Shown: positions 17,807 to 27,433, numbered from the stretch's first letter. The stretch: 64,000 nt of DNA from Citrobacter sp. JGM124 (GCF_018257795.1 NZ_JAERJD010000008.1:186001-250000); one strand, 5' to 3'. Numbers and translations are program-made. The notes: generated by a model from the letters alone, not told the origin.

Positions 17807-18468
17807 GTTTACTCCCATTATACGATTGATAAATTTCAGAGTTATTTTTCTGTAAGTCTTAAAATAAGTAACAGACCCTGTTTCTTTAACCGACAGCATC
17901 GGTTAATAAATAAAAAGGTTACTAAATGTATTAATTGATAAGTTTTTTCACAGTAGTGAGCCGCCGCGGATTAAGTTATGAATTTATATCAACCCGGAAA
18001 ACTTAATGTGCGGTGTTATATTGTGAGGCACTTTTTAGTTTCTCTTTTTTGAATAGCACTGCTTCAGTGCCGATCCTGATTTATGCATGTCACTACACCT
18101 TGTTACCTAATATAAATATTTCTTATGCTATTGATGTGTCATTTGTAGGGTAAAGTTCCAGTTTTACTGGTTCAATGCTTAGGATGTAAAGTTTTATATA
18201 TTACAGAATCATCTGGCCGGTATTTTTGCTGAACAAAATTAAATGGGTGATGCTGTTATGAAATGTCAGGGATTTAATGTTTTTTCCCATTTGAAAATCA
18301 CCATATATTTAAGTGATATGTTTTTTTGTTGGGCATTGTTGTCTGAATAATTCATGCCATTCACCGCTGGGTAATATTTAATATGAGTATAGACAGCTGT
18401 GAGAGTTCTATTCAATAATCATTGCTTCGTGTTTTGTTGCGACTAAGTCAACACTGGAGAACGTTTTT
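17807..18468. other. Divergent regulatory region
   Basis: This 660-base AT-rich gap lies between the catabolic operon (minus) and the LysR gene (plus). It must hold both promoters and the regulator sites. I could not single out a T-N11-A box with confidence and see no ORF. Confidence 0.4.
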
Positions 18469-19377
18469 ATGGGCTCGATTCAAGATCATCGCATCCGCTT
18501 TTTTTTTGAAGCAGTTCAGCGGGGCAGTGTCAGAGCTGCTGCCGATTTTCTGAATGTTGCTCCTTCTGCCGTTAGCAGACATATCAGCCAGCTTGAGGCT
18601 GAACTGGCATCCCCACTGATCGAAAGGCACCGTCGTGGGATTAGGCAAACTGAAGCCGGTGAGCAGGTCATCGCTTATTATCGGGTCCATATGGCGCAAC
18701 AGGAGTTGCTAATGGAATCGATACAGGCACTCCATGGTTTACAGAGTGGTTCAATTTCATTGGCTATTGGGGAAGGGTATATTGAGGATGTGTCTCCGGT
18801 GTTAAGCCATTTCGCTGAAAAATACCCGTCAGTTGAGCTGGCCGTTTCAATCTGTGGGAGTAATGACGTGCTACGGCAGATCACCGAAGATGAAGCCCAT
18901 ATTGGAGTGGTATTTAACCCGGCCAGAGATCCAAAAATAAGAAGTCATATTAGTGTGCCCCACCCACTCTGCGCTGTGGTGAATCATCAACATCCTCTGC
19001 GTTCATCAGGAGGTGAAATTGAAGTGAATCAACTCAAAGACTACCGTCTGGCTTTAACGGAAGTCTCTCATGGAATAAGGCAGATTGTTGCTCAGGCAGA
19101 AGACGATCTCGGTATTATCCTCACTCCTTCTCTAATTTGTAATAATTTATCACTCCTTAAATCTTATGCATGTAATGGCGGTGTGACACTTTTGCCTGCT
19201 TTTATGGCATCAGACTTTAAAGATGGGCTCTGTTTTTTACCGCTTCACAATGACGCATTTTCCTCGACTCGCACGCATGTGGTCACTCGGCTTGGGCGAC
19301 AATTGAGTATGGGGGCGGGAAAATTACTAAAAATGCTTCAGTCTGAAATGAAAATCTTCAACACGGTAAACTCATAA
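18469..19377 (+). CDS. LysR-family transcription regulator
   Basis: This 302-residue regulator has an N-terminal winged helix-turn-helix (residues about 8-65: the RGSVRAAADFLNVAPSAVSR region, then HISQLEAEL) and a C-terminal effector domain. It is transcribed away from the dehydrogenase/aldehyde dehydrogenase/M20 operon, the usual layout for a LysR activator and its target. I infer that it senses the conjugate or a breakdown product and controls that operon, and possibly the DUF3100 gene. The family is certain and the effector unknown. Confidence 0.88.
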   Translation: MGSIQDHRIRFFFEAVQRGSVRAAADFLNVAPSAVSRHISQLEAELASPLIERHRRGIRQTEAGEQVIAYYRVHMAQQELLMESIQALHGLQSGSISLAIGEGYIEDVSPVLSHFAEKYPSVELAVSICGSNDVLRQITEDEAHIGVVFNPARDPKIRSHISVPHPLCAVVNHQHPLRSSGGEIEVNQLKDYRLALTEVSHGIRQIVAQAEDDLGIILTPSLICNNLSLLKSYACNGGVTLLPAFMASDFKDGLCFLPLHNDAFSSTRTHVVTRLGRQLSMGAGKLLKMLQSEMKIFNTVNS

Positions 19378-19522
19378 TCAGTTATTAATATTTTTCCTGT
19401 TTATCTCTTCGTATAGGGTGCAACTTTTACATTTTTATCTTGAATAGAAATAACAATGTATTAAGTATTCGTCCAGGTATTGATATTCTTTATGATAACA
19501 GGTTGAACTAAAAGAGGTCATT

Positions 19523-19837
19523 ATGAAAGCTGTCACACTTTCCATCTTATTCTCGTTATTAACTGTCAGTGGTAGTGCCATGGCTGACTGGCCTCCTGAG
19601 GATAGTGCAAAAGTACCGGGTAATACGCTGGAACTGCCCACTACATTGAAACCAGTGGAAAAACCGTTGGATCAGTTGCTAAATGAGGGTGGGGCGGTGA
19701 TTAGCGCTCAACATGGTAAGCATGGGCCAGTGGTTACCTTAAAAAAAGGCGATCAGTATATTATGTGTTTGCTGATCGGGGCGGGTGATGGGGGGGATCA
19801 GAATATTTCCACATCCCGTTGTTATGCATTAAATTAA
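19523..19837 (+). CDS. Small secreted periplasmic protein of unknown function
   Basis: This 104-residue protein has a clear signal peptide, cut after GSAMA near residue 21, and a good ribosome site (AGAGG). The mature part is about 83 residues and begins DWPPED. It contains two cysteines (in IMCLL and SRCYALN) that could form a disulfide, and a glycine-rich segment. I do not recognise the family. It stands between a LysR gene and a convergent sensor kinase, with no operon partner. Confidence 0.6.
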   Translation: MKAVTLSILFSLLTVSGSAMADWPPEDSAKVPGNTLELPTTLKPVEKPLDQLLNEGGAVISAQHGKHGPVVTLKKGDQYIMCLLIGAGDGGDQNISTSRCYALN

Positions 19838-19960
19838 TATTTAAATAATATTAATTTCATATGGTTATTTTCCCTGGCCATAAAGATACAAAGAGCATCC
19901 CTCTAAATAATCGGTGTGATGCTCAGTGCGATACGGGAAAATCCGGCCATCTGTTTATTG

Positions 19961-21037
19961 TCAGGAGCCGTTTGTCCGGATTTGTTGTTTATGAGGGAAG
20001 GTCAGCATAAAGCGCGCCCCCCCCATAATACCGGGATCACAGGTGATTTTCCCCTGATGTGCGATGACAATCGCATTAACGACTGCCAGCCCCAGGCCAC
20101 TGCCACCACTGGTTCGGGAACGAGATTGCTCACCCCGAGTAAAGGGCTCAAATAACGTTTGGATAATGTCTTCCGGGATCCCCGGGCCTTCATCCTCAAT
20201 ACAAATAACCACACCATCATCTTCCCGATAGCAGGAAATCAACACCACACCGGGTACAGCATAGCGTTGTGCATTATTGAACAGGGCTAACAGGGCTTGT
20301 CTTATGCGGGTAGCATCGCCCTGGAGTGAGACATCATCAAGTTTTAGCACCAGAGAAAGTTGATGCTCTGCCAGGGACACTTTCATAAGGTCGGCGACAG
20401 CCTGAATTTCTTTGTCCAGCCTTATGCTCTGAAAATGTAAAGGCATATGACCATTTTCAGTCAAACTCAGTGTTCGTAGATCTTCAATCAAGCGGGCCAG
20501 GCCTTCAGTCTGCTTGACTAGATTTTCAAACAATGCTTGCTCCGGGCGGAAAATTCCATCTGCCAGGCCTTGTAATCGCCCCTGGAGAATAGTGACCGGG
20601 GTACGTAATTCATGTGCAATAGCTGCATTCCAGAGCGTAATTTCACCGGAGGCTTTTTCCAGTTTGCTGGCCATTTTATTAAAGTCTGCAACCAGTAACG
20701 AAATTTCCCGCAGGCGCGGGTCACCGTTAATGGCGCGTGCGTTTAATTCACCTTCCGCAATTTTTCGCGCACTTTTAGCTAGTGAATCCAGGGGGAGTAA
20801 AAGCTTGCGGGCAAACCGGATGGCAGCAAGAACGGCAATCGTCAGAGAAAGAATGGAGGAGATAGCAAATAATATCCAATCCCGTAGCGTGAGCTCATAA
20901 GCGGGTTCGTTCACCGGAGCAATAAGCAGGGTAACGCCATACCAGACATAATAGGTCAGAAATGAAAGGAGTATGGATGTGACGGTAACCTGTACCAGTA
21001 ACCATGTAAGGTGACGACTTATTCCTGCTTTAGACAA
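19961..21037 (-). CDS. Sensor histidine kinase, AdeS/BaeS-like
   Basis: This 358-residue inner-membrane kinase has two hydrophobic segments (about residues 10-40 and 53-75) flanking a very short periplasmic loop. A HAMP region follows at about 75-130, then the H-box AHELRTP with phospho-acceptor His142. The ATP-binding part has the N-box LFNNAQRY, the D-box EDEGPGIP and the G-box GGSGLGLAVV. Its gene directly follows the response-regulator gene (start at 21037, regulator end at 21038). The pair diverges from an RND pump, the layout of Acinetobacter AdeRS-AdeAB. The short loop suggests sensing within the membrane. Confidence 0.88.
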   Translation of the reverse strand: MSKAGISRHLTWLLVQVTVTSILLSFLTYYVWYGVTLLIAPVNEPAYELTLRDWILFAISSILSLTIAVLAAIRFARKLLLPLDSLAKSARKIAEGELNARAINGDPRLREISLLVADFNKMASKLEKASGEITLWNAAIAHELRTPVTILQGRLQGLADGIFRPEQALFENLVKQTEGLARLIEDLRTLSLTENGHMPLHFQSIRLDKEIQAVADLMKVSLAEHQLSLVLKLDDVSLQGDATRIRQALLALFNNAQRYAVPGVVLISCYREDDGVVICIEDEGPGIPEDIIQTLFEPFTRGEQSRSRTSGGSGLGLAVVNAIVIAHQGKITCDPGIMGGARFMLTFPHKQQIRTNGS

Positions 21038-21736
21038 TTAATCCCCCAGTTTATAACCGATTCCCCGGACGCTTATCGGTATCCCTGTGATATCCGAGTC
21101 TTCGAGTTTTCGACGTAATTTACTAATATGGCTGTCCACGGTACGCTCCAGGGCTTCACCTTCAAGCAGACAGTATTCCAGTAATTCCTGACGACTGAAT
21201 ACCTTACGTGGGTAGCGCATTAAATGAGCCAGTAAACGAAATTCTGTTGTGGTCAGTGGGGTTGCTATTGGTTCCCCTGTTTGCTGACTGGTTACTCGAA
21301 ATTCGTCGCTGTATAACCGTAGCCGCTTGCTCTCGAGTACAGGGCTGACGGTATTATCTTGCTGCCCGCTGGTGCGGCGCAAAATAGCATGAGTACGTGC
21401 GACAACCTCAGCGGGCATAAAGGGTTTTATCACGTAGTCATCAGCACCAATGCGCAGGGCTGAGAGCCGGTCAGTGATATCATCATTTGCCGTTAACATC
21501 AGCACGGGGGTATTGCCCCGCCGCCGGAGTTCTGCCAGAACTTGCCAGCCATCCATTCCCGGCATACGAATATCCAGAATAACCAACGCAGGGGACTCCT
21601 GCGCGTGAAGTTCAAGTGCTAACTCGCCACGATCTGCATATAGCGTACGAAATCCATCACGCTGTAAATATGCGGTAACGATGTCACCAATTTCGGTGTC
21701 ATCTTCGACAACAAGAATTAATTGTGAGTTGTTCAT
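21038..21736 (-). CDS. OmpR/PhoB-family response regulator, AdeR-like
   Basis: This 232-residue regulator has a receiver domain with the acidic pocket EDD at residues 11-13, phospho-acceptor Asp55 in LVILDIRMPG and the conserved lysine in YVIKPF. A C-terminal winged helix ends in LERTVDSHISKLRRKL and SVRGIGYKL. Residues around ALRIGADDYVIKPF and the DNA-binding helix closely resemble AdeR as I remember it. It is cotranscribed with the kinase and divergent from the pump. Three CTCCAY repeats spaced 11 bases apart in the shared intergenic region are a plausible binding site. Confidence 0.9.
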   Translation of the reverse strand: MNNSQLILVVEDDTEIGDIVTAYLQRDGFRTLYADRGELALELHAQESPALVILDIRMPGMDGWQVLAELRRRGNTPVLMLTANDDITDRLSALRIGADDYVIKPFMPAEVVARTHAILRRTSGQQDNTVSPVLESKRLRLYSDEFRVTSQQTGEPIATPLTTTEFRLLAHLMRYPRKVFSRQELLEYCLLEGEALERTVDSHISKLRRKLEDSDITGIPISVRGIGYKLGD

Positions 21737-21793
21737 TTCCCATACCTTATGGCATCTGAAAGCGAAAATTAACGATTATTTTTTATTTTTCAT

Positions 21794-21821
21794 CTCCATC
21801 TATTCTCCACATTTGCTCCAC
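21794..21821 (+). promoter_or_regulatory. Three 11-bp-phased direct repeats (putative response-regulator site)
   Basis: CTCCAT at 21794, CTCCAC at 21805 and CTCCAC at 21816 recur every 11 bases, one helical turn. This is the spacing of direct-repeat sites used by OmpR/PhoB-type regulators. It lies between the divergent regulator and RND adaptor genes, about 60 bases before the pump start. Confidence 0.5.
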
Positions 21822-21879
21822 GGATCCTCAACACCTTTGTATTACTTTTCGTGTTTGATTTTCCTGGTGAGGATGTGCT

Positions 21880-23010
21880 GTGAGAAATAAAATTGGGGTG
21901 ACCCTGGTAATGATTATAGGCGTGATGATGATCAATGGGTGTCGGCAAAATGAGGAGGCAGCAGCCAGTCAGCCTGTGTCACTCCCTCTTGTTTCTGTGG
22001 AGACCCTCTTACCTCAAGCTGTCACTATTGAAAGCACTTGGCCTGCCCGAATCAATGCATTACAGACTGCGCAAATTCGTCCCCAAGTTGGGGGGATTGT
22101 CACTGCCCGTTTATTTTCTCAAGGCTCAGAGGTGGTCGCCGGGCAGCCTTTGTTCCAGATTGATCCCGCACCTTTCAAAGCTGATGTGGAGATGGCAGAA
22201 GCCGTATTAGCGCGTTCTGAAGCAGCTTATCGCCAGTTAAATTTACGGGCTCAACGACTTAAAAAGCTCGAAAAGAATGGTGCTATCAGTCAGCAGGATT
22301 ATGACGATGCTCAGGCGAATGCAGCGCAAGCCGCGGCAAGCATCGCTGAGGCCAAAGCGTCACTGACCCGTAAAAAACTGGATCTTGCCTACTCCACCAT
22401 CCGTGCGCCAATTAGTGGGCGCATTGATCAGCAATTTATCACCGAAGGGGCTCTGGTGAGTGCCGCTGACTCACAAGCAATGGCCACGGTGCAACAGACT
22501 GGCCGTGTTTACGTTGATGCACGTCTGCCTGCCGCTGAATTAAGAAATGTTGTGACACCATCTTCCCTACGTGGTGACCATTCAACGACTCACTTTGTCC
22601 TGTTGGATGAAAATGGCCGGCCATTCGATGTCAATATCAAGCTGCTTTTTTCTGGAACCAGTGTGAATGATGCGACTGGTGATGTTGTGCTGCGAGCTGA
22701 AGCCGAAAACCCCCAGCGTGAATTGATGCCAGGTATGTATAGCCGACTGAAGATAGTCCATCAGCTTGATGATAACCAGATAGTCATTCCAGAACAGGCA
22801 ATCCAGCGTGAGGAAGACCGGAGTTTTGTCTGGGTTATCGACGAGCAGAATAAAGCCGAACGCAAACAAATACAGCTGGGTGCACAAACGACACTTGGCC
22901 AGGTGGTAGAGAATGGCCTGCAAGAGGGGCAAAAGTTGGTCATTGAAGGTCAGGATAAATTACATGAAGGCATGGAAGTACGGGCCAATTCATTGAAAAC
23001 AAAAGCCTGA
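21880..23010 (+). CDS. RND efflux periplasmic adaptor lipoprotein (AdeA/AcrA-like)
   Basis: This 376-residue membrane-fusion protein links the inner-membrane pump to an outer-membrane channel. The signal peptide ends in a lipobox (INGC, Cys21), so it is probably lipid-anchored. Lipoyl and coiled-coil hairpin regions (ARSEAAYRQLNLRAQRL through AQANAAQAAASIAEAKASL, about 105-165) are followed by the beta-barrel and membrane-proximal parts, including STIRAPISGRID. The GTG start is supported by GAGG eight bases upstream. The pump gene follows after 36 bases. No outer-membrane factor gene is present, so a TolC-type channel is probably supplied elsewhere. Confidence 0.9.
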   Translation: MRNKIGVTLVMIIGVMMINGCRQNEEAAASQPVSLPLVSVETLLPQAVTIESTWPARINALQTAQIRPQVGGIVTARLFSQGSEVVAGQPLFQIDPAPFKADVEMAEAVLARSEAAYRQLNLRAQRLKKLEKNGAISQQDYDDAQANAAQAAASIAEAKASLTRKKLDLAYSTIRAPISGRIDQQFITEGALVSAADSQAMATVQQTGRVYVDARLPAAELRNVVTPSSLRGDHSTTHFVLLDENGRPFDVNIKLLFSGTSVNDATGDVVLRAEAENPQRELMPGMYSRLKIVHQLDDNQIVIPEQAIQREEDRSFVWVIDEQNKAERKQIQLGAQTTLGQVVENGLQEGQKLVIEGQDKLHEGMEVRANSLKTKA

Positions 23011-23046
23011 TTATCCATCACTGATTGACTTAACAGGATACAGAAT

Positions 23047-26000
23047 ATGCCGCATTTTTTTATTAAACGCCCCATTTTTGCTTGGGTTATCGCACTGTTT
23101 ATTGTGCTATCGGGGCTTATTTCGATCCCCCAGTTACCCATTGCACAATATCCGTCAGTTGCCCCTCCCAGTGTTTCTATAACGGTAAGTTATCCGGGCG
23201 CCACGCCGCAAACGATGAATGAATCTGTTGTATCACTGATTGAGCGGGAACTGTCCGGAGTTGATGACCTGCTCTATTTTGAATCGTCCAGCGATACCTC
23301 AGGGACGGCTACCATTACGGTGACGTTTAAGCCTGGTACGAACGTTAAACTGGCCCAGGTCGATGTACAGAACCAGATTAAAATTGTTGAGCCCCGTCTT
23401 CCGCAAGTGGTACGCCAGAATGGTATTACTGTGGAAGCTGCTTCCTCGAATTTCTTAATGATTGTCGGCTTAAATGCCGCGAACTCAGCATTTACTGAAG
23501 CAGATTTGAGCGATTACTTTGCCCGTAATATGACAGAGGAACTTCGTCGTGTAGAAGGCGTGGGGAAAGTACAGTCTTTTGGTGCCGAAAAGGCTATGCG
23601 TGTATGGGTTGATCCGAGCAAACTGATTGCCTATAACCTGACGATAAATGACGTTACTGAGGCGATCAGCCAGCAAAATGCACAAATTGCGCCGGGGCGT
23701 ATTGGTGAGACACCTACCACGAAAGGCGTGCGTTCGGCCTATCCATTGACTATCACTGGACAGCTGAGTTCACCTGAAGAATTTAGCCGTATCGTGCTGA
23801 AAGCGAATGTTGACGGTTCAAAAGTGACGCTGGGGAATGTCGCCCGGGTTGAATTGGGGTTGCAAACTTACTCGTTTACTACGCGTGAAAATGGCCGGGT
23901 ATCCACAGCGGCGGCGATCCAGTTGGCACCAGGGGCGAATGCGGTGAAAACCTCTGAAGCCGTTCAGGCGCGGCTGGCAGAAATGGCTAAATCGATGCCT
24001 GAAGGGATGCACTATTCCATACCTTTTGATACCTCACCTTTTGTAAAAATTTCAATCGAAAAAGTAATCCATACTTTTGTTGAAGCGATGGTGTTAGTTT
24101 TTCTGGTCATGTTTCTGTTTTTACAAAATATCCGCTATACATTTATCCCTGCAATTGTGGCCCCTATCGCGCTGCTTGGTACCTTTACCGTCATGCTATT
24201 GTGCGGCTTTTCGATCAATGTGCTGACGATGTTTGGGATGGTCCTGGCCATTGGTATCATTGTTGATGATGCCATCGTGGTGGTTGAAAATGTGGAACGG
24301 TTGATGAAAGAAGAGGGGCTTTCTCCTCGCCAGGCAACCGAAAAAGCAATGCGTGAAATCAGTGGGGCGATTGTCGGCATCACCCTGGTATTAACCGCAG
24401 TCTTTATCCCTATGGGGATGGCAAGTGGGTCAGTGGGTATTATTTATCGACAGTTTACGCTTTCCATGGCGGTGTCTATCCTGTTCTCAGCATTACTTGC
24501 TCTGACCCTGACTCCCGCACTCTGTGCAACCTTGCTGAAGCCTGTTAATAAAGACGCTCATCACACAGGCCGTTTTTTTAGTTGGTTTAATCGCAGCCTG
24601 GATAAGGCATCAATGCGTTATGAATCGCGTCTGCAGCGGATGCTGACGAAAACCGGTCGTATGATGCTGCTGTATGTTGTGCTTTGTGGCGTTCTGTTTA
24701 TCGGTTTTAAAAATCTTCCATCGTCATTCTTACCTGAAGAAGATCAGGGGTATTTCATTACCTCAATCCAGTTACCTGCAGATGCCACCATGGATCGGAC
24801 CAAAAACGTCATTGAGCAATATGAATCTATTGTTGATGAACGCCCGGGTATCGATCGTAACCTTTCTATTCTGGGGTTCAGTTTTTCTGGTTCGGGATCC
24901 AATTCTGCGTTGGCATTTACCTTGTTAAAAGACTGGAATAATCGTAATGGTGCAACGGCGCAGGGCGAGGCTGCCCATGCCCAGAAAATGATGGCATCCG
25001 TCCCTGATGCGACGGTGATGAGCCTTATTCCACCTCCTATCGCTGAGTTGGGTAATTCATCTGGTTTCACGTTACGTCTGGAGGATCGTAGTGGTCATGA
25101 TTACACGGCTCAGAAGGCGGCCCTCGATATGCTGCTGGCCGCGGCGGCTAAAAGTAAAATAGTACAGGATGTCTATCCTGATGGCTTACCTGATGGGGCG
25201 AGCATTAACCTGACTATTGATCGTGACAAAGCGGAAGCCATGGGCGTTTCATTTGTGGATATCAGCCAGACATTATCCGGTGCTATGGGATCTTCATATG
25301 TGAACGATTTCCCTAATCATGGTCGCATGCAACAGGTGATTGTCCAGGCGGATGCTCCCTATCGTATGCAGTTACAAAGTGTGCTTTCACTGTATGTCAG
25401 GAATAAAACTGGCGGCATGGTTCCTCTTAGTGAATTTGTCAAAGGAGACTGGAAAAACTCGCCTCTGCAACTGATCCGTTACCAAGGGTATCCGGCATTT
25501 CGTATCGGTGGATCTGCCGCTCCCGGTTATTCTTCTGGTGAAGCTATGGCTGAGATGGAGAAATTAGCCGAAGCGTTACCTGCAGGGTTTGCCATTGAAT
25601 GGACGGGACAGTCGCTTCAGGAGCAGGAATCTGCCTCTCAGGCTCCGATGCTGATGATGCTTTCTATGCTGGTGGTTTTCCTGGTACTGGCAGCGCTTTA
25701 TGAAAGCTGGTCAATTCCTGTCTCTGTGATGTTGGTTGTCCCCCTTGGCTTATTGGGCACGGTCGCCGCTGTCCTGATGCGTGATATGACGAATGATGTA
25801 TTTTTTAAAGTGGGGATGATCACCATCATCGGCCTCTCTGCAAAAAATGCCATTTTGATTATTGAATTTGCCCGGCAAATTTATGAAGAGGAAGGGAACC
25901 TTGTTCGCTCCACTATTCGGGCCGCCAGAATGCGACTAAGACCCATTCTGATGACCTCGCTCGCCTTTACTCTGGGTGTCGTGCCATTAATGGTTGCTAC

Positions 26001-26157
26001 TGGTGCCAGCTCAACGACACAGCATGCCATCGGGACGGGGGTATTTGGTGGGATGATCACGGGAACCATTCTGGCACTGATATTTGTGCCTGCATTTTTC
26101 ATTTTCATCATTACGGCAGTGGACCGATTTCGTAATGTCATGATGAAAAAACAGTAA
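23047..26157 (+). CDS. RND multidrug efflux pump, AdeB/AcrB-like
   Basis: This 1036-residue inner-membrane proton-driven transporter has the HAE-1 family layout: one span, a large periplasmic domain, a run of spans, and then a repeat of the plan. The proton-relay pair is in GIIVDDAIVVVENVER (two Asp in TM4). Motifs GATPQTMNESVVSLIERE and VDVQNQIK near the N terminus, and the second-half GLSAKNAILIIEFA, are typical. Residue patterns resemble Acinetobacter AdeB more than E. coli AcrB from memory. A weak stem-loop at 26165-26191 follows the stop. It is probably controlled by the divergent two-component system, and the nearby MarA-type gene may contribute. Confidence 0.93.
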   Translation: MPHFFIKRPIFAWVIALFIVLSGLISIPQLPIAQYPSVAPPSVSITVSYPGATPQTMNESVVSLIERELSGVDDLLYFESSSDTSGTATITVTFKPGTNVKLAQVDVQNQIKIVEPRLPQVVRQNGITVEAASSNFLMIVGLNAANSAFTEADLSDYFARNMTEELRRVEGVGKVQSFGAEKAMRVWVDPSKLIAYNLTINDVTEAISQQNAQIAPGRIGETPTTKGVRSAYPLTITGQLSSPEEFSRIVLKANVDGSKVTLGNVARVELGLQTYSFTTRENGRVSTAAAIQLAPGANAVKTSEAVQARLAEMAKSMPEGMHYSIPFDTSPFVKISIEKVIHTFVEAMVLVFLVMFLFLQNIRYTFIPAIVAPIALLGTFTVMLLCGFSINVLTMFGMVLAIGIIVDDAIVVVENVERLMKEEGLSPRQATEKAMREISGAIVGITLVLTAVFIPMGMASGSVGIIYRQFTLSMAVSILFSALLALTLTPALCATLLKPVNKDAHHTGRFFSWFNRSLDKASMRYESRLQRMLTKTGRMMLLYVVLCGVLFIGFKNLPSSFLPEEDQGYFITSIQLPADATMDRTKNVIEQYESIVDERPGIDRNLSILGFSFSGSGSNSALAFTLLKDWNNRNGATAQGEAAHAQKMMASVPDATVMSLIPPPIAELGNSSGFTLRLEDRSGHDYTAQKAALDMLLAAAAKSKIVQDVYPDGLPDGASINLTIDRDKAEAMGVSFVDISQTLSGAMGSSYVNDFPNHGRMQQVIVQADAPYRMQLQSVLSLYVRNKTGGMVPLSEFVKGDWKNSPLQLIRYQGYPAFRIGGSAAPGYSSGEAMAEMEKLAEALPAGFAIEWTGQSLQEQESASQAPMLMMLSMLVVFLVLAALYESWSIPVSVMLVVPLGLLGTVAAVLMRDMTNDVFFKVGMITIIGLSAKNAILIIEFARQIYEEEGNLVRSTIRAARMRLRPILMTSLAFTLGVVPLMVATGASSTTQHAIGTGVFGGMITGTILALIFVPAFFIFIITAVDRFRNVMMKKQ

Positions 26158-26164
26158 TAAAAAT

Positions 26165-26191
26165 GCGCAGGGCAACGATGTTGCTCTGCGC
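26165..26191 (+). terminator. Stem-loop after the RND pump gene
   Basis: GCGCAGGGCAAC (26165-26176) pairs with GTTGCTCTGCGC (26180-26191) with one G-T pair and a three-base loop. An A-run rather than a T-run follows, so it may act as a transcript end or attenuator ahead of the regulator gene. Confidence 0.4.
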
Positions 26192-26226
26192 TAAAAAATG
26201 CATATTTCTTATGGAGGTTATTTATT

Positions 26227-26571
26227 TTGAACTTACAAAAAGAAATTCTTTCAGACGTTATCGAATGGATAGAAAATAACCTGGATAAAAAACTGACGAT
26301 GAAAATCGTTGCTGAACGGTCAGGTTATTCAAGATGGCATTTACAACGTATATTTTCCAGCAATATGAAAAAAACACTCGGGTGTTATATCAGAGAGCGA
26401 AGACTGTCACGCGCATCAGCTGACTTGGTTAATACGGATGTGAGTATTATTAATATTGCTCTTTGTTACGGTTTTGATACCCAACAAGAATTTACCCGGA
26501 TGTTCAGTCGAATGTATGAGATATCACCAGCAAAATGGCGAAAAGAACAAAAAAGACAAGGTAACTGCTGA
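26227..26571 (+). CDS. MarA/SoxS/RamA-type AraC-family regulator
   Basis: This 114-residue protein is a bare AraC DNA-binding domain with two helix-turn-helix motifs: one around MKIVAERSGYSRWHLQRIF, and one around IINIALCYGFDTQQEFTRMF, ending in SPAKWR. Length and sequence match MarA/SoxS/RamA, which activate efflux and porin genes. The start is TTG at 26227, with GGAGG at 26213-26217. An ATG just upstream is out of frame. It directly follows the pump gene and is followed by an outer-membrane MipA-family gene, so it may be a local regulator of both. Confidence 0.85.
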   Translation: MNLQKEILSDVIEWIENNLDKKLTMKIVAERSGYSRWHLQRIFSSNMKKTLGCYIRERRLSRASADLVNTDVSIINIALCYGFDTQQEFTRMFSRMYEISPAKWRKEQKRQGNC

Positions 26572-26662
26572 AATATATAATTTTAAGGTTGTATTTAATA
26601 TTATTTTATTAGCGAAATATAAAACTACACTCAGTCATTTTTCATTAAAAAAGGTAAGGTCA

Positions 26663-27433
26663 ATGCGAGTTATTACTACAATGGTAGCGTTTTCATGCTT
26701 CCTGCATAATAGTACGGCGATTGCAGAAGAGTACCACAGTGATTTTTCTGTAGGGCTATCAGTCATCAATGCGCCAAAATACAGCGGTTCTAATGAACAA
26801 CATTGGATGGTCGCGCCAGAATTAAGGCTCCAGTATGGTCATTTATTTGTTGACAGCACTGACGGCGTTGGATTTCGCCTGGAGAGTGAAAATGGGTGGT
26901 ATATGGAGAGCAGTCTGAACTATGCACCCGGACGAACAGACAAAAATACCCGAATAGAAAGTGGTTCAGACAGGTTACGGGGAATGGGTAAAATTGACTC
27001 CACAGTAAGTAGCCGCATGGCCCTGGGGTGGGCCGCAACAGACTGGCTGGCATTTGAGGCTGAGGCGAATGCCCCGATCAGTGATAGCCAGGGGCTCCAC
27101 TATCGTACCTCTACCAGTGTCATGCTTTTTGCAAACACCACTGACTGGGTATCTCTTGATGCGGGAATATTATTTGGTGATTCTCGTTATATTAATACCT
27201 GGTATGGTGTTAATAAAAAACAAAGCGCACATTCTGGATTCCGACAATATAATACCTCCGGTGGTATCTTTGGTTATGATGCAAGTCTGGTCTGGGCACA
27301 TAAAATAAACGATAACTGGTCAACGATGACAAGTTATAATTATACACGGTTAAGCCAAAAAGCTTCAGACAGCCCTATTGTTGAACGCCGATATAACTCA
27401 ATGATTTCCGCTGGGTTAATCTATTCATTCTGA
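26663..27433 (+). CDS. MipA/OmpV-family outer-membrane protein
   Basis: This 256-residue protein has a signal peptide (about residues 1-22, ending in TAIAEE) and a beta-rich mature part ending in Phe (SAGLIYSF), as outer-membrane barrels do. The start FSVGLSVINAPKYSGSNE and segments such as RLQYGHLFVDSTDGVGFRL fit the MipA/OmpV family. The ATG at 26663 is preceded by AAGGTAAGG. An upstream in-frame extension in the regulator region is spurious. It lies downstream of a MarA-type gene and may be coexpressed. MipA family members have been linked to envelope stress and antibiotic response. Confidence 0.8.
   Translation: MRVITTMVAFSCFLHNSTAIAEEYHSDFSVGLSVINAPKYSGSNEQHWMVAPELRLQYGHLFVDSTDGVGFRLESENGWYMESSLNYAPGRTDKNTRIESGSDRLRGMGKIDSTVSSRMALGWAATDWLAFEAEANAPISDSQGLHYRTSTSVMLFANTTDWVSLDAGILFGDSRYINTWYGVNKKQSAHSGFRQYNTSGGIFGYDASLVWAHKINDNWSTMTSYNYTRLSQKASDSPIVERRYNSMISAGLIYSF

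Noticed and set aside
17295..17855. 186-codon plus-strand frame opposite the hydroxyacid dehydrogenase
   Set aside because: The minus-strand frame has all the catalytic motifs; this one has none and is an antisense shadow.
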